From JBGPYB01 sp041493035 (GTDB lineage Bacteria; Acidobacteriota; Vicinamibacteria; Fen-336): a DNA stretch of 64,000 bases. Position numbers and translations under genes: made by a program. The notes beneath the pieces were generated by a model. It had not been told where the DNA came from. It searched no databases and worked only from the letters and a program-made list of their open reading frames with translations. The DNA lies in assembly GCA_041493035.1 (NCBI GenBank), contig JBGPYB010000002.1, positions 32,616 through 96,615 of the forward strand, written 5' to 3'. Shown piece after piece: positions 6,631 to 14,889 of this stretch (position 1 is the first letter of the stretch; each line of letters begins with the position of its first letter).

Positions 6631-8070
6631 ATGCGCCTGACCGGTTCGGCCCTGGGCACGCTCGCAGTCCTCTCTGCCGCCGTGGCCGCGGCTGCGCAGG
6701 ATCCGGCGGCCCTCAAGAAGACCTGTGACAAGGGGAGCTTCCAGGACTGCTTCACCCTCGCTGGTCTCCACCTCCAGGGGCAGGGCGTTCCCAAGGACGT
6801 GGCGAAAGCCACGTCCCTCTACAAGAAGGCGTGCAACGGGAACGATGCCCGGAGCTGTCTCGAGTTGGCACGGCTGACCCGCGGTGGTGAAGCGGGCGCC
6901 AAGGACGCGGCGGGCGCCGTCAAGCTCTTCGACAAGGCCTGTACCCTCGGCAGCGCCGAAGCCTGCGGCCAGATGGGTGTCCTCTACCAGACCGGCCAAG
7001 ACGTGGCGAAGGACATGGCTCGCGCCGCCGAGTTCTATGGGCGCGCCTGCGAAGGGAACTTGGCGAAGAGTTGCCTGGCTCTCGGCGAGATGCATCGGCA
7101 GGGACGGGGCGTTCCGCAAGACGTCAATCGCGGGGCCGCGCTGTTCAAGAAGGCCTGCGACGGAGGAGAAGCCGATGGCTGCGGCGCACTCGGGTTCGCG
7201 TTTCGATCCGGGGAGGGGGCCGTCAAGGACCTCCCCCACGCGGCCGCCCTCTTCAAGCAAGCCTGCGGAGCGGGCTCGGCCGTGGGTTGCTACGGGCAGG
7301 GCCTTTCCCAGGAGAAGGGCGACGGCATGACACGGGATCTCGCCGCTGCTTTCGCGTCCTTCGGCAAGGCGTGCGAGGCTGGGGAGCCCCGGGCGTGTCA
7401 CAGCGTCGCTCTCATGATGCGCGACGGCACGACGGTTCCCAAGGACGCCGCCAAGGCCGCCGAGTTCTTCCAGAAGGCGTGCGACGGCGGCGCGGGGCAA
7501 GCGTGCCACGACTTGGGCGTCTTCGCCGAGACAGGGCGCGGGATGCGACGGGACCTGGCGCGCGCGGCCACGCTCTACGGTCAGGCCTGCTCGGGGGGCG
7601 ACATGCGCGGCTGCCTGAGGCTGGGCCTCCTGTACAACGGCCGCGTGGGCATCGAGGCCGAACCCGGGCGTGCCGTGGCTCTCTTCAAGCAGGCGTGCGA
7701 CGGCGGCGAGATCGGCGGCTGCGCCAAGCTCGCTCCGATGTACGAAAACGCCGAGGCCCCGCTCACCCGTGATCTCGTCCAGGCTGGGGCCCTTTACAAG
7801 AGGGCCTGCGATTCGGGTCTCGCCGCCGAGTGCTACAGCCTCGGCCGCCTCGTGGCACGCGGCGACGGCATGTCGGCCGATCTCGCGAAGGCAGCGGGTT
7901 TCTACAAGCAGGCCTGCGAAGGCGGCTCTGCTCCCGGATGCTACGAACTCGGCCTGCTGACCCAGAGCGGCCAGGGGGTCGCCCGCGATCGTGACGGCTC
8001 GCGCTCTCTCTTTCAGAAGGCCTGCGACGCCGGCGACAAACGGGGCTGCGAGAAGGTCAAGTACCGGTAG
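6631..8070 (+). CDS. Secreted cysteine-rich Sel1-repeat protein
   Basis: The 479-residue protein starts with a signal peptide (MRLTGSALGTLAVLSAAVAAAAQ, cut near AAAQ-D). The rest is about 12 tandem Sel1-like repeats of roughly 36 residues. Each repeat ends in a block like LYKKACNGNDARSC with two cysteines seven to eight residues apart, as in Helicobacter Hcp proteins, where each repeat holds its own disulfide. Such solenoids bind partner proteins in the periplasm or outside the cell; the specific partner is unknown. It follows glutathione peroxidase by 70 bases but has its own promoter-like sequence. Its stop lies only 7 bases from the end of the convergent MFS gene. Confidence 0.85.
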   Translation: MRLTGSALGTLAVLSAAVAAAAQDPAALKKTCDKGSFQDCFTLAGLHLQGQGVPKDVAKATSLYKKACNGNDARSCLELARLTRGGEAGAKDAAGAVKLFDKACTLGSAEACGQMGVLYQTGQDVAKDMARAAEFYGRACEGNLAKSCLALGEMHRQGRGVPQDVNRGAALFKKACDGGEADGCGALGFAFRSGEGAVKDLPHAAALFKQACGAGSAVGCYGQGLSQEKGDGMTRDLAAAFASFGKACEAGEPRACHSVALMMRDGTTVPKDAAKAAEFFQKACDGGAGQACHDLGVFAETGRGMRRDLARAATLYGQACSGGDMRGCLRLGLLYNGRVGIEAEPGRAVALFKQACDGGEIGGCAKLAPMYENAEAPLTRDLVQAGALYKRACDSGLAAECYSLGRLVARGDGMSADLAKAAGFYKQACEGGSAPGCYELGLLTQSGQGVARDRDGSRSLFQKACDAGDKRGCEKVKYR

Positions 8071-8077
8071 GATCGCG

Positions 8078-9352
8078 CTAGGTGAGCTCGCGTCCCCGGG
8101 TTTCGGGCAACGCCAACGCGAGAAGGGCAGCAACGAAAAAGGCGGCGGCCTGAAGGAAGAACGCGGAGCCGAGGCCGAATCGACCCGCGAGAGCGCCGAC
8201 GATGAAGGGCGCCGCCGCTGAGAACCCACGCCCCAGGTTGTAGCTCAGTCCCATGGCCGTCGCGCGGATCTCGGTGGGGAAGAGCTCGGCGGCCAGGGGG
8301 CCGAAGCCCGAGAAGAAGCCGGTGCCGAAGAACGCCACGAATGGTCCGAGAACGAGAAGCCACAAGGGACGCGTCGCCATGCCGTAAAGCGGGACGAGGA
8401 GCGTCGCTACGAGGAGATAGGTGGCGTAGGTCCTGCGGCGCCCGACCGAGTCGGCGAAGAAGCCGAAGAGGGCGTATCCAAGCCACTTGCCCACACCCAT
8501 CACCACGAGCCACGTCGTGGTCCTGAAGATGTCCAGCCCTCGGCCGCCCTGCTCCACCGGCAACGAGAGGTAGGCCGGGATCCACGTGAAGAGACCCCAG
8601 TAACCGAACATTCCCGCCGCGTTCATGGCCGTGGCCAGAAGTCCGTTCCAGCGGATGTCAGGGCGGAGGAGCAGCCAGAGCGAGCCCCGCTGCCCTCGTC
8701 CCCGCTCGAGCCACACCGCCGACTCCGGGACGTCGCGACGGATCCAGAAGACGAGGAGGGCGGGAAGGATTCCCACGAAGAACACGGCGCGCCATCCGAA
8801 GCGGGGAAGGACGTAGCCCGCTACCGCAGCGGCCGCCATCTCGCCGATCGCCCACGTCGATTGCATCAGGCCGAGAGCCTTCCCCCGGTGCTCGGCCGGC
8901 CAGACCTCCGCGATGAGCGCGGCGCCCGTCGTCCATTCTCCGCCCATGCCGAGCCCCAGGATGAAGCGAAAGATCGCGAGCTGGATGACGCTGTCCGACA
9001 GGCCGCAGGCGCCGCTGGCCACGGAGTAGACGAGGATCGACAGCATCAGGGAGCGCGTGCGGCCGATGCGGTCGGCCAGGAAGCCGAACGCGGCTCCTCC
9101 GAGCGCCGAGGCCAGAAGGGTCAGGGAGTTGAGGAGCCCCGCGGTGGACTTCGCCATCCCGAGGTCCCGCATGAGGTGCGCGAGGACCATCGAGTACAGC
9201 ATCACGTCCATCGCGTCGAGCATCCACCCGAGGCCGCCGGCCACGAGGGACTGCCGCTCCGCCGGCGTGACGCGCGCGGGCCAGACGAAACCCAGCACCT
9301 TGCGGGTCGGCCGCGGTCCGGTGGCTGCCGCGGCGGACATGGCCGGGATCAT
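8078..9352 (-). CDS. MFS transporter, organic or aromatic acid:proton symporter type
   Basis: The 424-residue protein has about 12 hydrophobic segments. The loop between segments 2 and 3 carries the MFS signature GFLADRIGRTRSL, and a related GFFADSVGRRRTY occurs in the second half, typical of the sugar-porter/AAHS-like families. N-terminal residues GWMLDAMDVMLYSM match the D-x-D/F helix 1 of acid symporters. The start ATG at 9352 is preferred because the frame further upstream runs through the Dabb gene; a second ATG lies at 9340. It is 29 bases downstream of the Dabb gene on the same strand, so the two are likely cotranscribed. Substrate cannot be assigned. Confidence 0.85.
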   Translation of the reverse strand: MIPAMSAAAATGPRPTRKVLGFVWPARVTPAERQSLVAGGLGWMLDAMDVMLYSMVLAHLMRDLGMAKSTAGLLNSLTLLASALGGAAFGFLADRIGRTRSLMLSILVYSVASGACGLSDSVIQLAIFRFILGLGMGGEWTTGAALIAEVWPAEHRGKALGLMQSTWAIGEMAAAAVAGYVLPRFGWRAVFFVGILPALLVFWIRRDVPESAVWLERGRGQRGSLWLLLRPDIRWNGLLATAMNAAGMFGYWGLFTWIPAYLSLPVEQGGRGLDIFRTTTWLVVMGVGKWLGYALFGFFADSVGRRRTYATYLLVATLLVPLYGMATRPLWLLVLGPFVAFFGTGFFSGFGPLAAELFPTEIRATAMGLSYNLGRGFSAAAPFIVGALAGRFGLGSAFFLQAAAFFVAALLALALPETRGRELT

Positions 9353-9381
9353 ACCCCCGGGGTCCAGAGGGTGAGCGGACG

Positions 9382-9699
9382 TCAGCTCGCGGTTTCGACC
9401 CAGGAGTCGAACACGCGCACCGCTTTCCAGTTGCTCGAGTTCTCCAGGGTGAAGCGGGCGTGGCGAGGATGGGCCTGGTAGGCGTCGTGGGCGGCCTTGT
9501 CCTCGAGGTAGACGTGGAGCGCCACGCCGAAACCGCGGTCGTTCACCGGGCGGTCCAACTCCGAGGCCACGATCCCGACGGTGAAGAAGACGGTGCCGGA
9601 GTGCCCCGACAGATACGTGTGGCATGCCGCGGCCAGGCGTTGCCGCGCTTCGGCCGAGTCGTCGTTCAGCGTGAAGTAGACGTCGTGAGCCAGGATCAA
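9382..9699 (-). CDS. Dabb (stress-responsive alpha/beta barrel) family protein
   Basis: The 105-residue protein starts from TTG with a strong AAGGAGG ribosome site 7 bases upstream; the ATG 24 bases further upstream would place that site inside the gene. The sequence begins MILAHDVYFTLND and contains GFGVALHVYLEDKAAHDAYQ, the ferredoxin-like dimeric barrel pattern with the usual HxxY core residues. Members include plant stress proteins and cyclases, but most bacterial ones have no known role. A TAGAAT box at 9725-9730 (minus strand) could be its -10 element. It leads an operon with the MFS transporter. Confidence 0.75.
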   Translation of the reverse strand: MILAHDVYFTLNDDSAEARQRLAAACHTYLSGHSGTVFFTVGIVASELDRPVNDRGFGVALHVYLEDKAAHDAYQAHPRHARFTLENSSNWKAVRVFDSWVETAS

Positions 9700-9750
9700 T
9701 GGGCCTCCCCTCCTTGGGCACGGCATTCTAAGGCAGAGATGAATAAATCG

Positions 9751-9780
9751 TTGACCCGACCGGCCCTTCGGCCGTAGGCT
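9751..9780 (+). promoter_or_regulatory. Predicted promoter of the CBS-domain gene
   Basis: TTGACC (9751-9756) and TAGGCT (9775-9780) are 18 bases apart. The spacer contains a 5-bp GC hairpin CGGCC/GGCCG. Transcription would start about 30 bases before the ATG at 9817, which has a clear AAGGAGG ribosome site. Confidence 0.45.
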
Positions 9781-9816
9781 GGCTCCAGAGTCCCCGCCCT
9801 TTCGAAGGAGGCGCAC

Positions 9817-10347
9817 ATGCAACTGAGCGAGTTCGACGACGCCCACGAGGACGACACGACGGCGCGTGACCTCGAGGAGCAGCGGTTGGGCGAAGCGATC
9901 CTCGGTGCGCCCATCCGCGCCCTCGACCCAAGAAGAGCCGTAACCGTCCCCGAGACGGCGACGATTCGCGAGGCCATCCACCTCATGCTCGACGGCGAGA
10001 TCGGCGCGGTGCTCGTAGTGCGGGACGGGCGCTCGGTCGGTATCTTCACGGAGCGCGACGTCCTCCGGCGAGTGGCAACAACAGGAATGGATCTGTCCCG
10101 ACCCGTGGCCGAGGTCATGACCCGCGATCCCGAGGTGCTGGCCCCGGACGACGGCATCGCCTTCGCCCTCAATCGGATGATCGTCGGCGGGTTCCGCCAC
10201 GTGCCCATCGTCGCCGGCGAAGGGACGCCACTGGCGGTTCTCTCCCTGCGCGAGGTCGTCGCATTCGTGGTCTCACTCCTTCCGGCACGGGTCCTCAACC
10301 TGCCGCCGGAGCCGCATCTGGCCGCTCGATCAGCCGACGGCGGATAG
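9817..10347 (+). CDS. Paired CBS-domain protein
   Basis: The 176-residue soluble protein holds two CBS domains, roughly residues 38-90 (AVTVPETATIREAIHLM ... VGIFTERDVLRRV) and 97-155 (VMTRDPEVLAPDDGIAFAL ... LREVVAFVV). The pair forms a Bateman module that in this family binds adenine nucleotides. No enzymatic domain is attached, so it probably acts as a stand-alone sensor or a partner subunit. The ATG has an AAGGAGG site 6 bases upstream. It is transcribed away from the Dabb gene and towards the YjbQ gene, with 43 bases between the convergent stops. Confidence 0.88.
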   Translation: MQLSEFDDAHEDDTTARDLEEQRLGEAILGAPIRALDPRRAVTVPETATIREAIHLMLDGEIGAVLVVRDGRSVGIFTERDVLRRVATTGMDLSRPVAEVMTRDPEVLAPDDGIAFALNRMIVGGFRHVPIVAGEGTPLAVLSLREVVAFVVSLLPARVLNLPPEPHLAARSADGG

Positions 10348-10390
10348 GCTCGGGCTCGTCCGCGGCTTCGAGGATCGCCTCCAATCACCT

Positions 10391-10891
10391 TCATGCTTCG
10401 TCCCGCGACGTTCCCATCACGACCACCGAGAAGTCGCGTGGTCGCGGCCCATCCAGCTCGACCAGGAAGACCCGTTGCCATTCCCCGAGGAGCAACCGCC
10501 CGCCCATCACGTTGAGGCTCACGGAAGCCCCGAGAAGCGCCGCCCGGCAGTGGGCGTCGCCGTTCGGCCTTTCGTCGGGAGAGATGCGCGGGTCGCGTCG
10601 GGTCCAATCGTTGTGGGCGTAGACGGCGTCGGCGGGCACAAGTCGTTCGAGTAGCTGTCGGAGGTCGCTCATGAGGAGCGGCTCGTTCTCGTTCACGATG
10701 ATGGCGGTCGTCGTGTGTTGGGTCTGAACGGAGGCGATGCCGTAGCCGACACCGGAACGCCGGACCCGCTCGGCCACGACCTCCGTCACGTCGACGAGCT
10801 GGATCCGTTCCTCGGTCCTCAGTCGAACGGCATCGCCGCAGACGCGGAGGCCCGTCTGCTCAGCCTCCCATTCGAACAGCTTTGTGGCCAT
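10391..10891 (-). CDS. YjbQ family protein (UPF0047)
   Basis: The 166-residue protein shows the YjbQ fold signature, with the conserved QTQHTTTAIIVNENEP at residues 55-70 and the C-terminal block GRLLLGEWQRVFLVELDGPRPRDFSVVV. Conserved histidines (QHTT, AHND, DAHC) form the presumed metal or phosphate site. E. coli YjbQ has weak thiamine-phosphate synthase activity, but the physiological role is not settled. The start ATG at 10891 has an AAGGAGA site; an upstream GTG at 10918 is less likely. It lies 184 bases downstream of the sugar-binding-fold gene on the same strand, with hairpins in between. Confidence 0.88.
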   Translation of the reverse strand: MATKLFEWEAEQTGLRVCGDAVRLRTEERIQLVDVTEVVAERVRRSGVGYGIASVQTQHTTTAIIVNENEPLLMSDLRQLLERLVPADAVYAHNDWTRRDPRISPDERPNGDAHCRAALLGASVSLNVMGGRLLLGEWQRVFLVELDGPRPRDFSVVVMGTSRDEA

Positions 10892-11022
10892 GGTGTCTCT
10901 CCTTCCGAGCCCGCGCATTTCGGGGCCCCGTGACAGGAAAGGTCGGCCGGCCGTTCGGCGAAGGCTTGTCCAAACGGTGAGGGAAGAGTGAGGATCGTCT
11001 GATCGGAACGGGAGGGCGCGCT

Positions 11023-11060
11023 CAGGGCCTCATGCGAGCCCTGAAACCGCTCTCGAGCGG
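11023..11060 (-). terminator. Two small GC hairpins downstream of the sugar-binding-fold gene
   Basis: CAGGGC (11023-11028) pairs with GCCCTG (11038-11043), and CCGCTC (11047-11052) pairs with GAGCGG (11055-11060). They lie just beyond the stop of the minus-strand gene ending at 11076. There is no T-run, so intrinsic termination is uncertain. Confidence 0.25.
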
Positions 11061-11075
11061 GCGGATCGAGAAAGG

Positions 11076-11981
11076 CTAGCCGGCGCTCGCCGGGGGGTAG
11101 GGCGTCACTTCGGTGAAGGCCCGCAGAGGTACGGCGCGCCCATCGCGCCAGAACGACTGAAGCTGCGCAATGGCCATGCCGGTGTTCGCCGGGGTCGTGA
11201 TGCTCGCCGTCAGACCTCCCGCGTCCACCAGCCTCCTCCCGTAGCGCGGGCTCGCGTCGACGCCCAGGTACTTCGCCTTCGAGAACATGTCCCGGTGGGC
11301 CGGGTTCGCGAGAGCCTTCGCGGCGTTCTTCGCTCCCGTCGCCAACTCGTCGTTGTGAGCCGCGACCACATGGATCGCATCGGTGCGAGCCTTGAAGACG
11401 CCGTACCAGCTGTTGAACGCTCCGATCCCGTCCGCTTCCGTCCACTGGCCGGCCTCGGTGTCGAAGAGGTTCACGCCGGCGCGGAGCGTCGATTTGGCGC
11501 CCGCGAGGCGCTGCTGCGCCGCCGACGAGCGCTGCGGGCCCGTGACGCAGAGGGCGTTGCCTCCGTTGGGCAGGAGAGCGGAGATCTGCCGCCCCTGGAT
11601 TTCGCCGATCTTCGTGTGGTCGGTGCTGACGGTTCCAAACGGATGGTCGGAGCCCCACGCCCGAGCGTGCTCCTCGACCGACGGCCCCCAGGCGTTCAGC
11701 AACACGAGGCCCGTCCGTCCCTTGAGGTCACGAAGGATGAGGTCCATGGTCGCGACGCTGGCCGGCTCTGTCACCACTGCGTCGAGAGGTTTGGTTGGCG
11801 CGTCGAGCAGTCTCTTCCGCAGAACGCGAAGCTGATCGAAGCCCGGTGCGAAGGCCACTTCGACGTCGGCCCCGAGACGTTTTCCTTCGCTTAGAGCCGT
11901 TTCTTCTTGCAGCAGTTGGTAGCCGTTGGTTTCTCCGCGCTCCTTGTTGCCGATGAGGAGCACGAAGATGCTCTTCGCCAT
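11076..11981 (-). CDS. Type-I periplasmic-binding-fold protein without signal peptide
   Basis: The 301-residue protein resembles the sugar-binding (Peripla_BP_4) family: KSIFVLLIGNKERGETNGYQLLQEE at the start, a first lobe with LDAVVTEPASVATMDLIL, a hinge crossing near GGNALCVTGPQRSSAAQQRLAG, and a second-lobe AHNDELATGA followed by a TTPANTGMAIAQL tail. The N-terminus begins directly with the first beta strand, so there is no signal peptide, lipobox or DNA-binding domain. It is therefore probably cytoplasmic. No ABC permease or ATPase lies nearby. AAGGAGG sits 9 bases before the ATG. A sensor role or a recent loss of the signal sequence are both possible. Confidence 0.75.
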   Translation of the reverse strand: MAKSIFVLLIGNKERGETNGYQLLQEETALSEGKRLGADVEVAFAPGFDQLRVLRKRLLDAPTKPLDAVVTEPASVATMDLILRDLKGRTGLVLLNAWGPSVEEHARAWGSDHPFGTVSTDHTKIGEIQGRQISALLPNGGNALCVTGPQRSSAAQQRLAGAKSTLRAGVNLFDTEAGQWTEADGIGAFNSWYGVFKARTDAIHVVAAHNDELATGAKNAAKALANPAHRDMFSKAKYLGVDASPRYGRRLVDAGGLTASITTPANTGMAIAQLQSFWRDGRAVPLRAFTEVTPYPPASAG

Positions 11982-12112
11982 TCCCCAAGCCTCCTTTTTT
12001 GTCGCGCCTTTCTCATAGCCTACACCGGGAAGGCCGTCGGGCGGAGAGCTTCCGAAAGGGGTTTCGTAGACTGTAACGTATTGTGTCTACCAACTTTGCG
12101 AAGTGTGGGGGG

Positions 12113-12466
12113 CTACTTCTTCTGTTGGGCGAGGAGGTCCCGGATCTCCCGGAGCAGCGCCTCCTGGGGGGCCGAGGGCGGAGCCATTCGAGCCGCATAG
12201 CGGTTGAAGGGGAGGACGATCAGGAAGTAGAGACCGGCCGCCTTGATCAGGAAGCTGACGAGAGCATTCAAGAGGTTCCCCACGCCGATCGATCCCAGTT
12301 TGATGGCGGAGAAATCGGGCTGCCCGCCGAGCATTCCGATGATGGGCGTGATGAGATCCTTGACGAGAGAGTCGACGACGGCGCCGAACGCCGCGCCGAT
12401 GATTACGCCGACGGCCAGATCGATGACGTTGCCGCGGGCAATGAAGTCCCGAAAGCCCTTGATCAT
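12113..12466 (-). CDS. mscL: Large-conductance mechanosensitive channel MscL
   Basis: The 117-residue inner membrane protein forms a pentameric pore that opens under membrane tension and releases solutes during osmotic downshock. The N-terminal amphipathic helix MIKGFRDFIARGNVIDLAVGV leads into transmembrane helix 1 (about 15-40), and helix 2 is near residues 65-90 (LLNALVSFLIKAAGLYFLIVL). The cytoplasmic C-terminal helix ends EALLREIRDLLAQQKK. Conserved NVIDLAVGVIIGAAFG is intact. A GGAGAGGAG ribosome site lies 6 bases upstream. Length is slightly short of the E. coli protein (136). Confidence 0.95.
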   Translation of the reverse strand: MIKGFRDFIARGNVIDLAVGVIIGAAFGAVVDSLVKDLITPIIGMLGGQPDFSAIKLGSIGVGNLLNALVSFLIKAAGLYFLIVLPFNRYAARMAPPSAPQEALLREIRDLLAQQKK

Positions 12467-12528
12467 TTTCGGCTCCTCTCCAAAAGCTGCCGGAGTCTAT
12501 CCAAAGGCCCCTTCCGCCGCCAGCGTGC

Positions 12529-13602
12529 TCAGGCTGTGGCGGCGAGGCGGCGCCGCCGAGCCCGGGAGGCTTCGGCGAGGTCGTCCAGGAGCGGCTCCGT
12601 GCGTTCCCAGCTCATGCAGGCGTCGGTGATGCTCTGTCCGTACGTGAGGCTCGACTTTCCCTCGTGGTCCTGCCGGCCGGCGACGAGGAAGCTCTCCATC
12701 ATCACGCCCATGATCCCGCGGTTTCCCTCGCGCACCTGCTCCGCCACGTGGCGGGCCACCTCCGCCTGACGCTCGTGGTCCTTGCCGCTGTTGGCGTGGC
12801 TGCAGTCGAGCATCAGACGCGGGGGAAGCGCCGCCGCTGAAAGCGCATGGACCGAGGCGGCGACCTTTTCCCGAGAGTAGTTGGGCCCCGTGCTCCCGCC
12901 CCGCAGGACGAGATGGCAATCGCGGTTTCCCGCCGTGGCCACGATCGCGGCAACACCCTGCTTGGTCACGCTCAGGAAATGGTGGGGGTGGGCGCTCGAC
13001 CGAGCGGCGTCGATGGCGACCTGGACGTTGCCGTCGGTTCCGTTCTTGAAGCCGACGGGCATCGACAACCCCGAAGCCAGCTCCCGATGCACCTGGCTCT
13101 CCGACGTCCTCGCCCCGATGGCCCCCCACGCGACGAGATCGGCGAGGAACTGGGGCGTGATCGGGTCGAGGAACTCTGTCCCCGCCGGAAGCCCCATCTC
13201 CGCCAGGTCGACGAGGAAGCGGCGGGCGAGGCGCAGGCCTTCGTTGATGGCGAAGCTGCCGTCCAGACGCGGGTCGTTGATGAGCCCCTTCCAGCCTACG
13301 GTGCTCCGCGGCTTCTCGAAGTACACGCGCATCACGACGAGGAGGTCCTGAGCGCGAGCCTCGGCCCGCTCCTTCAACTTGCGGGCATAGTCGAGGCCGG
13401 CCTTCGTATCGTGGATCGAGCAAGGACCCACGACGACCAACAGGCGATCGTCATGCCCGTGGAGGATGCGTGCGGCCGCAAGGCGCGCGGCTGAAACCAC
13501 GGTCGTCCCCTCCTCGCTGACGGGGATTTCCTCCATCAGGATGGCCGGCGGCAGGAGGGGCCGGAGGCTCTCAATCCGGACGTCGTCGGTCTGATGGCGC
13601 AT
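12529..13602 (-). CDS. 3-deoxy-7-phosphoheptulonate synthase (class I DAHP synthase)
   Basis: The enzyme condenses phosphoenolpyruvate and erythrose 4-phosphate, the first step of the shikimate pathway. The 357-residue protein belongs to the E. coli AroF/AroG/AroH type: GPCSIHD at 65-71, the metal and substrate motifs RVYFEKPR, GTEFLDPITPQF, FKNGTDG, LRGG and DCSHANSGK are all intact, followed by GIMGVMMES and SLTYGQSITDACMSW at the C-terminus. The N-terminal extension before GPCS resembles that used for aromatic feedback control, but the effector cannot be read by eye. The ATG at 13602 is used; a GTG at 13629 would add nine residues. It lies in no visible operon. Confidence 0.93.
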   Translation of the reverse strand: MRHQTDDVRIESLRPLLPPAILMEEIPVSEEGTTVVSAARLAAARILHGHDDRLLVVVGPCSIHDTKAGLDYARKLKERAEARAQDLLVVMRVYFEKPRSTVGWKGLINDPRLDGSFAINEGLRLARRFLVDLAEMGLPAGTEFLDPITPQFLADLVAWGAIGARTSESQVHRELASGLSMPVGFKNGTDGNVQVAIDAARSSAHPHHFLSVTKQGVAAIVATAGNRDCHLVLRGGSTGPNYSREKVAASVHALSAAALPPRLMLDCSHANSGKDHERQAEVARHVAEQVREGNRGIMGVMMESFLVAGRQDHEGKSSLTYGQSITDACMSWERTEPLLDDLAEASRARRRRLAATA

Positions 13603-13787
13603 GAAAGTCGAATGGTAGCGTGTCCTCACACCCGTGGCCAGTGGCGCGGGCGCCCACCTCAGGCACTACGACGATGCCGACGAGCGATCTAGCTGTGTAA
13701 TGGACGACATTAGAAGAATGCGTTGGACTAATGGCATGAGGCTTTCGTACAACAGTGTGGGAGGCGGACTCCCGACGGGAGGATTTC

Positions 13788-14624
13788 ATGGGCGAACCCA
13801 AGGACGTGCGGCGCCACTATCTGCTGGCCAGCGATTTCGATCAGACCCTGAGCTTCAACGACTCCGGGATGGTCCTGAGCGATCTGCTCGGAACCTCCGG
13901 GTTCGGGCAGAAGGTCGCCGGTCTGGCTCGGATCAACCTGGTCCAGCAGGGAGGCGAGCTGGCCTACCTGCTTCTCCACGATCCGGAGTATCGGCGGGTC
14001 CGGCGCGAGCACCTCTTCGAGGTGGGGAAGCGGATCCGGCTGAAGCACAACATCGGCCGTCTCGTCGAGATGCTGGCGAGCGGAATCGCGGGGTATCACT
14101 TCTCGTTCTTCGTGGTGTCGGCGGCCCCGGAAGAGGTGATCCAGTCGGCCCTCGAAGGGATCGTCCCGCCGGACCACATCTATGCGACGCGCTTCAACTA
14201 CCATCCGGTGACGGGGGAGATCGAGTCCATCGTCCGGGTGCCCGCGGGGTACGGGAAGGTGGCAGTCCTGAACGATCTTCGGTCGACGCTTCAGGTGAGC
14301 CCCGACCACATCGTCTACGTGGGGGACGGCAACTCCGACATCCACGTCATGCTCCACGTCAATCGCCTGGACGGATACACCATCGCCGTCTCGGAGGGGA
14401 AGTACATCGCTCCCATCGCCAAGCGCACGATCCTGAGCGACGACTCCTTGAGCGTCCTCGTGCCGATTCTCGAGGACATCGTGGGCTGGGAGGATCCGCT
14501 TCAGATCCGCTCCCTCTTCGAGCTCTATGGGTTGCAGATCCAGGAGTGGGACAAGGTGCGCACCGACTTCCTGACCATTCGGGAGAGCTCCCTCGGGAGC
14601 GCGGCGGAGGTCACCCGTGCTTGA
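13788..14624 (+). CDS. HAD-superfamily phosphatase (SerB-like)
   Basis: The 278-residue protein has all four HAD motifs: nucleophile motif DFDQT at about residues 16-20, serine in FFVVSAAPEE (motif II), lysine in PAGYGKVAVL (motif III) and VYVGDGNSDIHVML (motif IV). The helical cap between motifs I and II resembles C1-cap phosphoserine phosphatases and related small-molecule phosphatases. The ATG at 13788 has a GGGAGG site 7 bases upstream; the earlier ATG at 13755 has none. It overlaps the small membrane protein gene by 8 bases, so the two are cotranslated. The substrate is not known. Confidence 0.82.
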   Translation: MGEPKDVRRHYLLASDFDQTLSFNDSGMVLSDLLGTSGFGQKVAGLARINLVQQGGELAYLLLHDPEYRRVRREHLFEVGKRIRLKHNIGRLVEMLASGIAGYHFSFFVVSAAPEEVIQSALEGIVPPDHIYATRFNYHPVTGEIESIVRVPAGYGKVAVLNDLRSTLQVSPDHIVYVGDGNSDIHVMLHVNRLDGYTIAVSEGKYIAPIAKRTILSDDSLSVLVPILEDIVGWEDPLQIRSLFELYGLQIQEWDKVRTDFLTIRESSLGSAAEVTRA

Positions 14625-14844
14625 CGCGATCGGCTGGGTGGCGACGGCGGTCTTCGCCGTGTCCTACCTCTGCAAGGAGCCCAGGCTCTTGCGGAGGCTC
14701 CAGGCCGGCGCGGCGGTCCTCTGGATCGCGTATGGCGTGATCCTCAAGGCGCCACCGGTGATCGTCGCCAACGTCATCGTCGCGACCCTCGCCGGCTGGT
14801 CGTCCCTCCGTCCCGCGCGAGAGCCGCGGCAGGAAGAGGCCTAA
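14617..14844 (+). CDS. Small three-helix membrane protein, YgjV-like
   Basis: The 75-residue protein starts at GTG (14617), inside the end of the HAD gene, with GGAGG 6 bases upstream. Three hydrophobic segments are visible: IGWVATAVFAVSYL, LQAGAAVLWIAYGVIL and VIVANVIVATLAGW. The pattern, with LLRRLQ between the first two, resembles the Imp-YgjV family of inner membrane proteins and half-SWEET-like folds. The tail REPRQEEA is cytosolic or periplasmic and charged. Function is unknown; the overlap suggests a shared role with the phosphatase, for example transport of its substrate or product. Confidence 0.65.
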   Translation: MLDAIGWVATAVFAVSYLCKEPRLLRRLQAGAAVLWIAYGVILKAPPVIVANVIVATLAGWSSLRPAREPRQEEA

Positions 14845-14889
14845 CCGCACTACCATTGCGTCGGCGCCGCAGCCGCCGGAGGCCAGTTG

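Noticed and set aside
9757..9774. GC hairpin CGGCC/GGCCG as an attenuator
   Set aside because: It lies within the spacer of the predicted promoter of the CBS gene and would not be transcribed from it.
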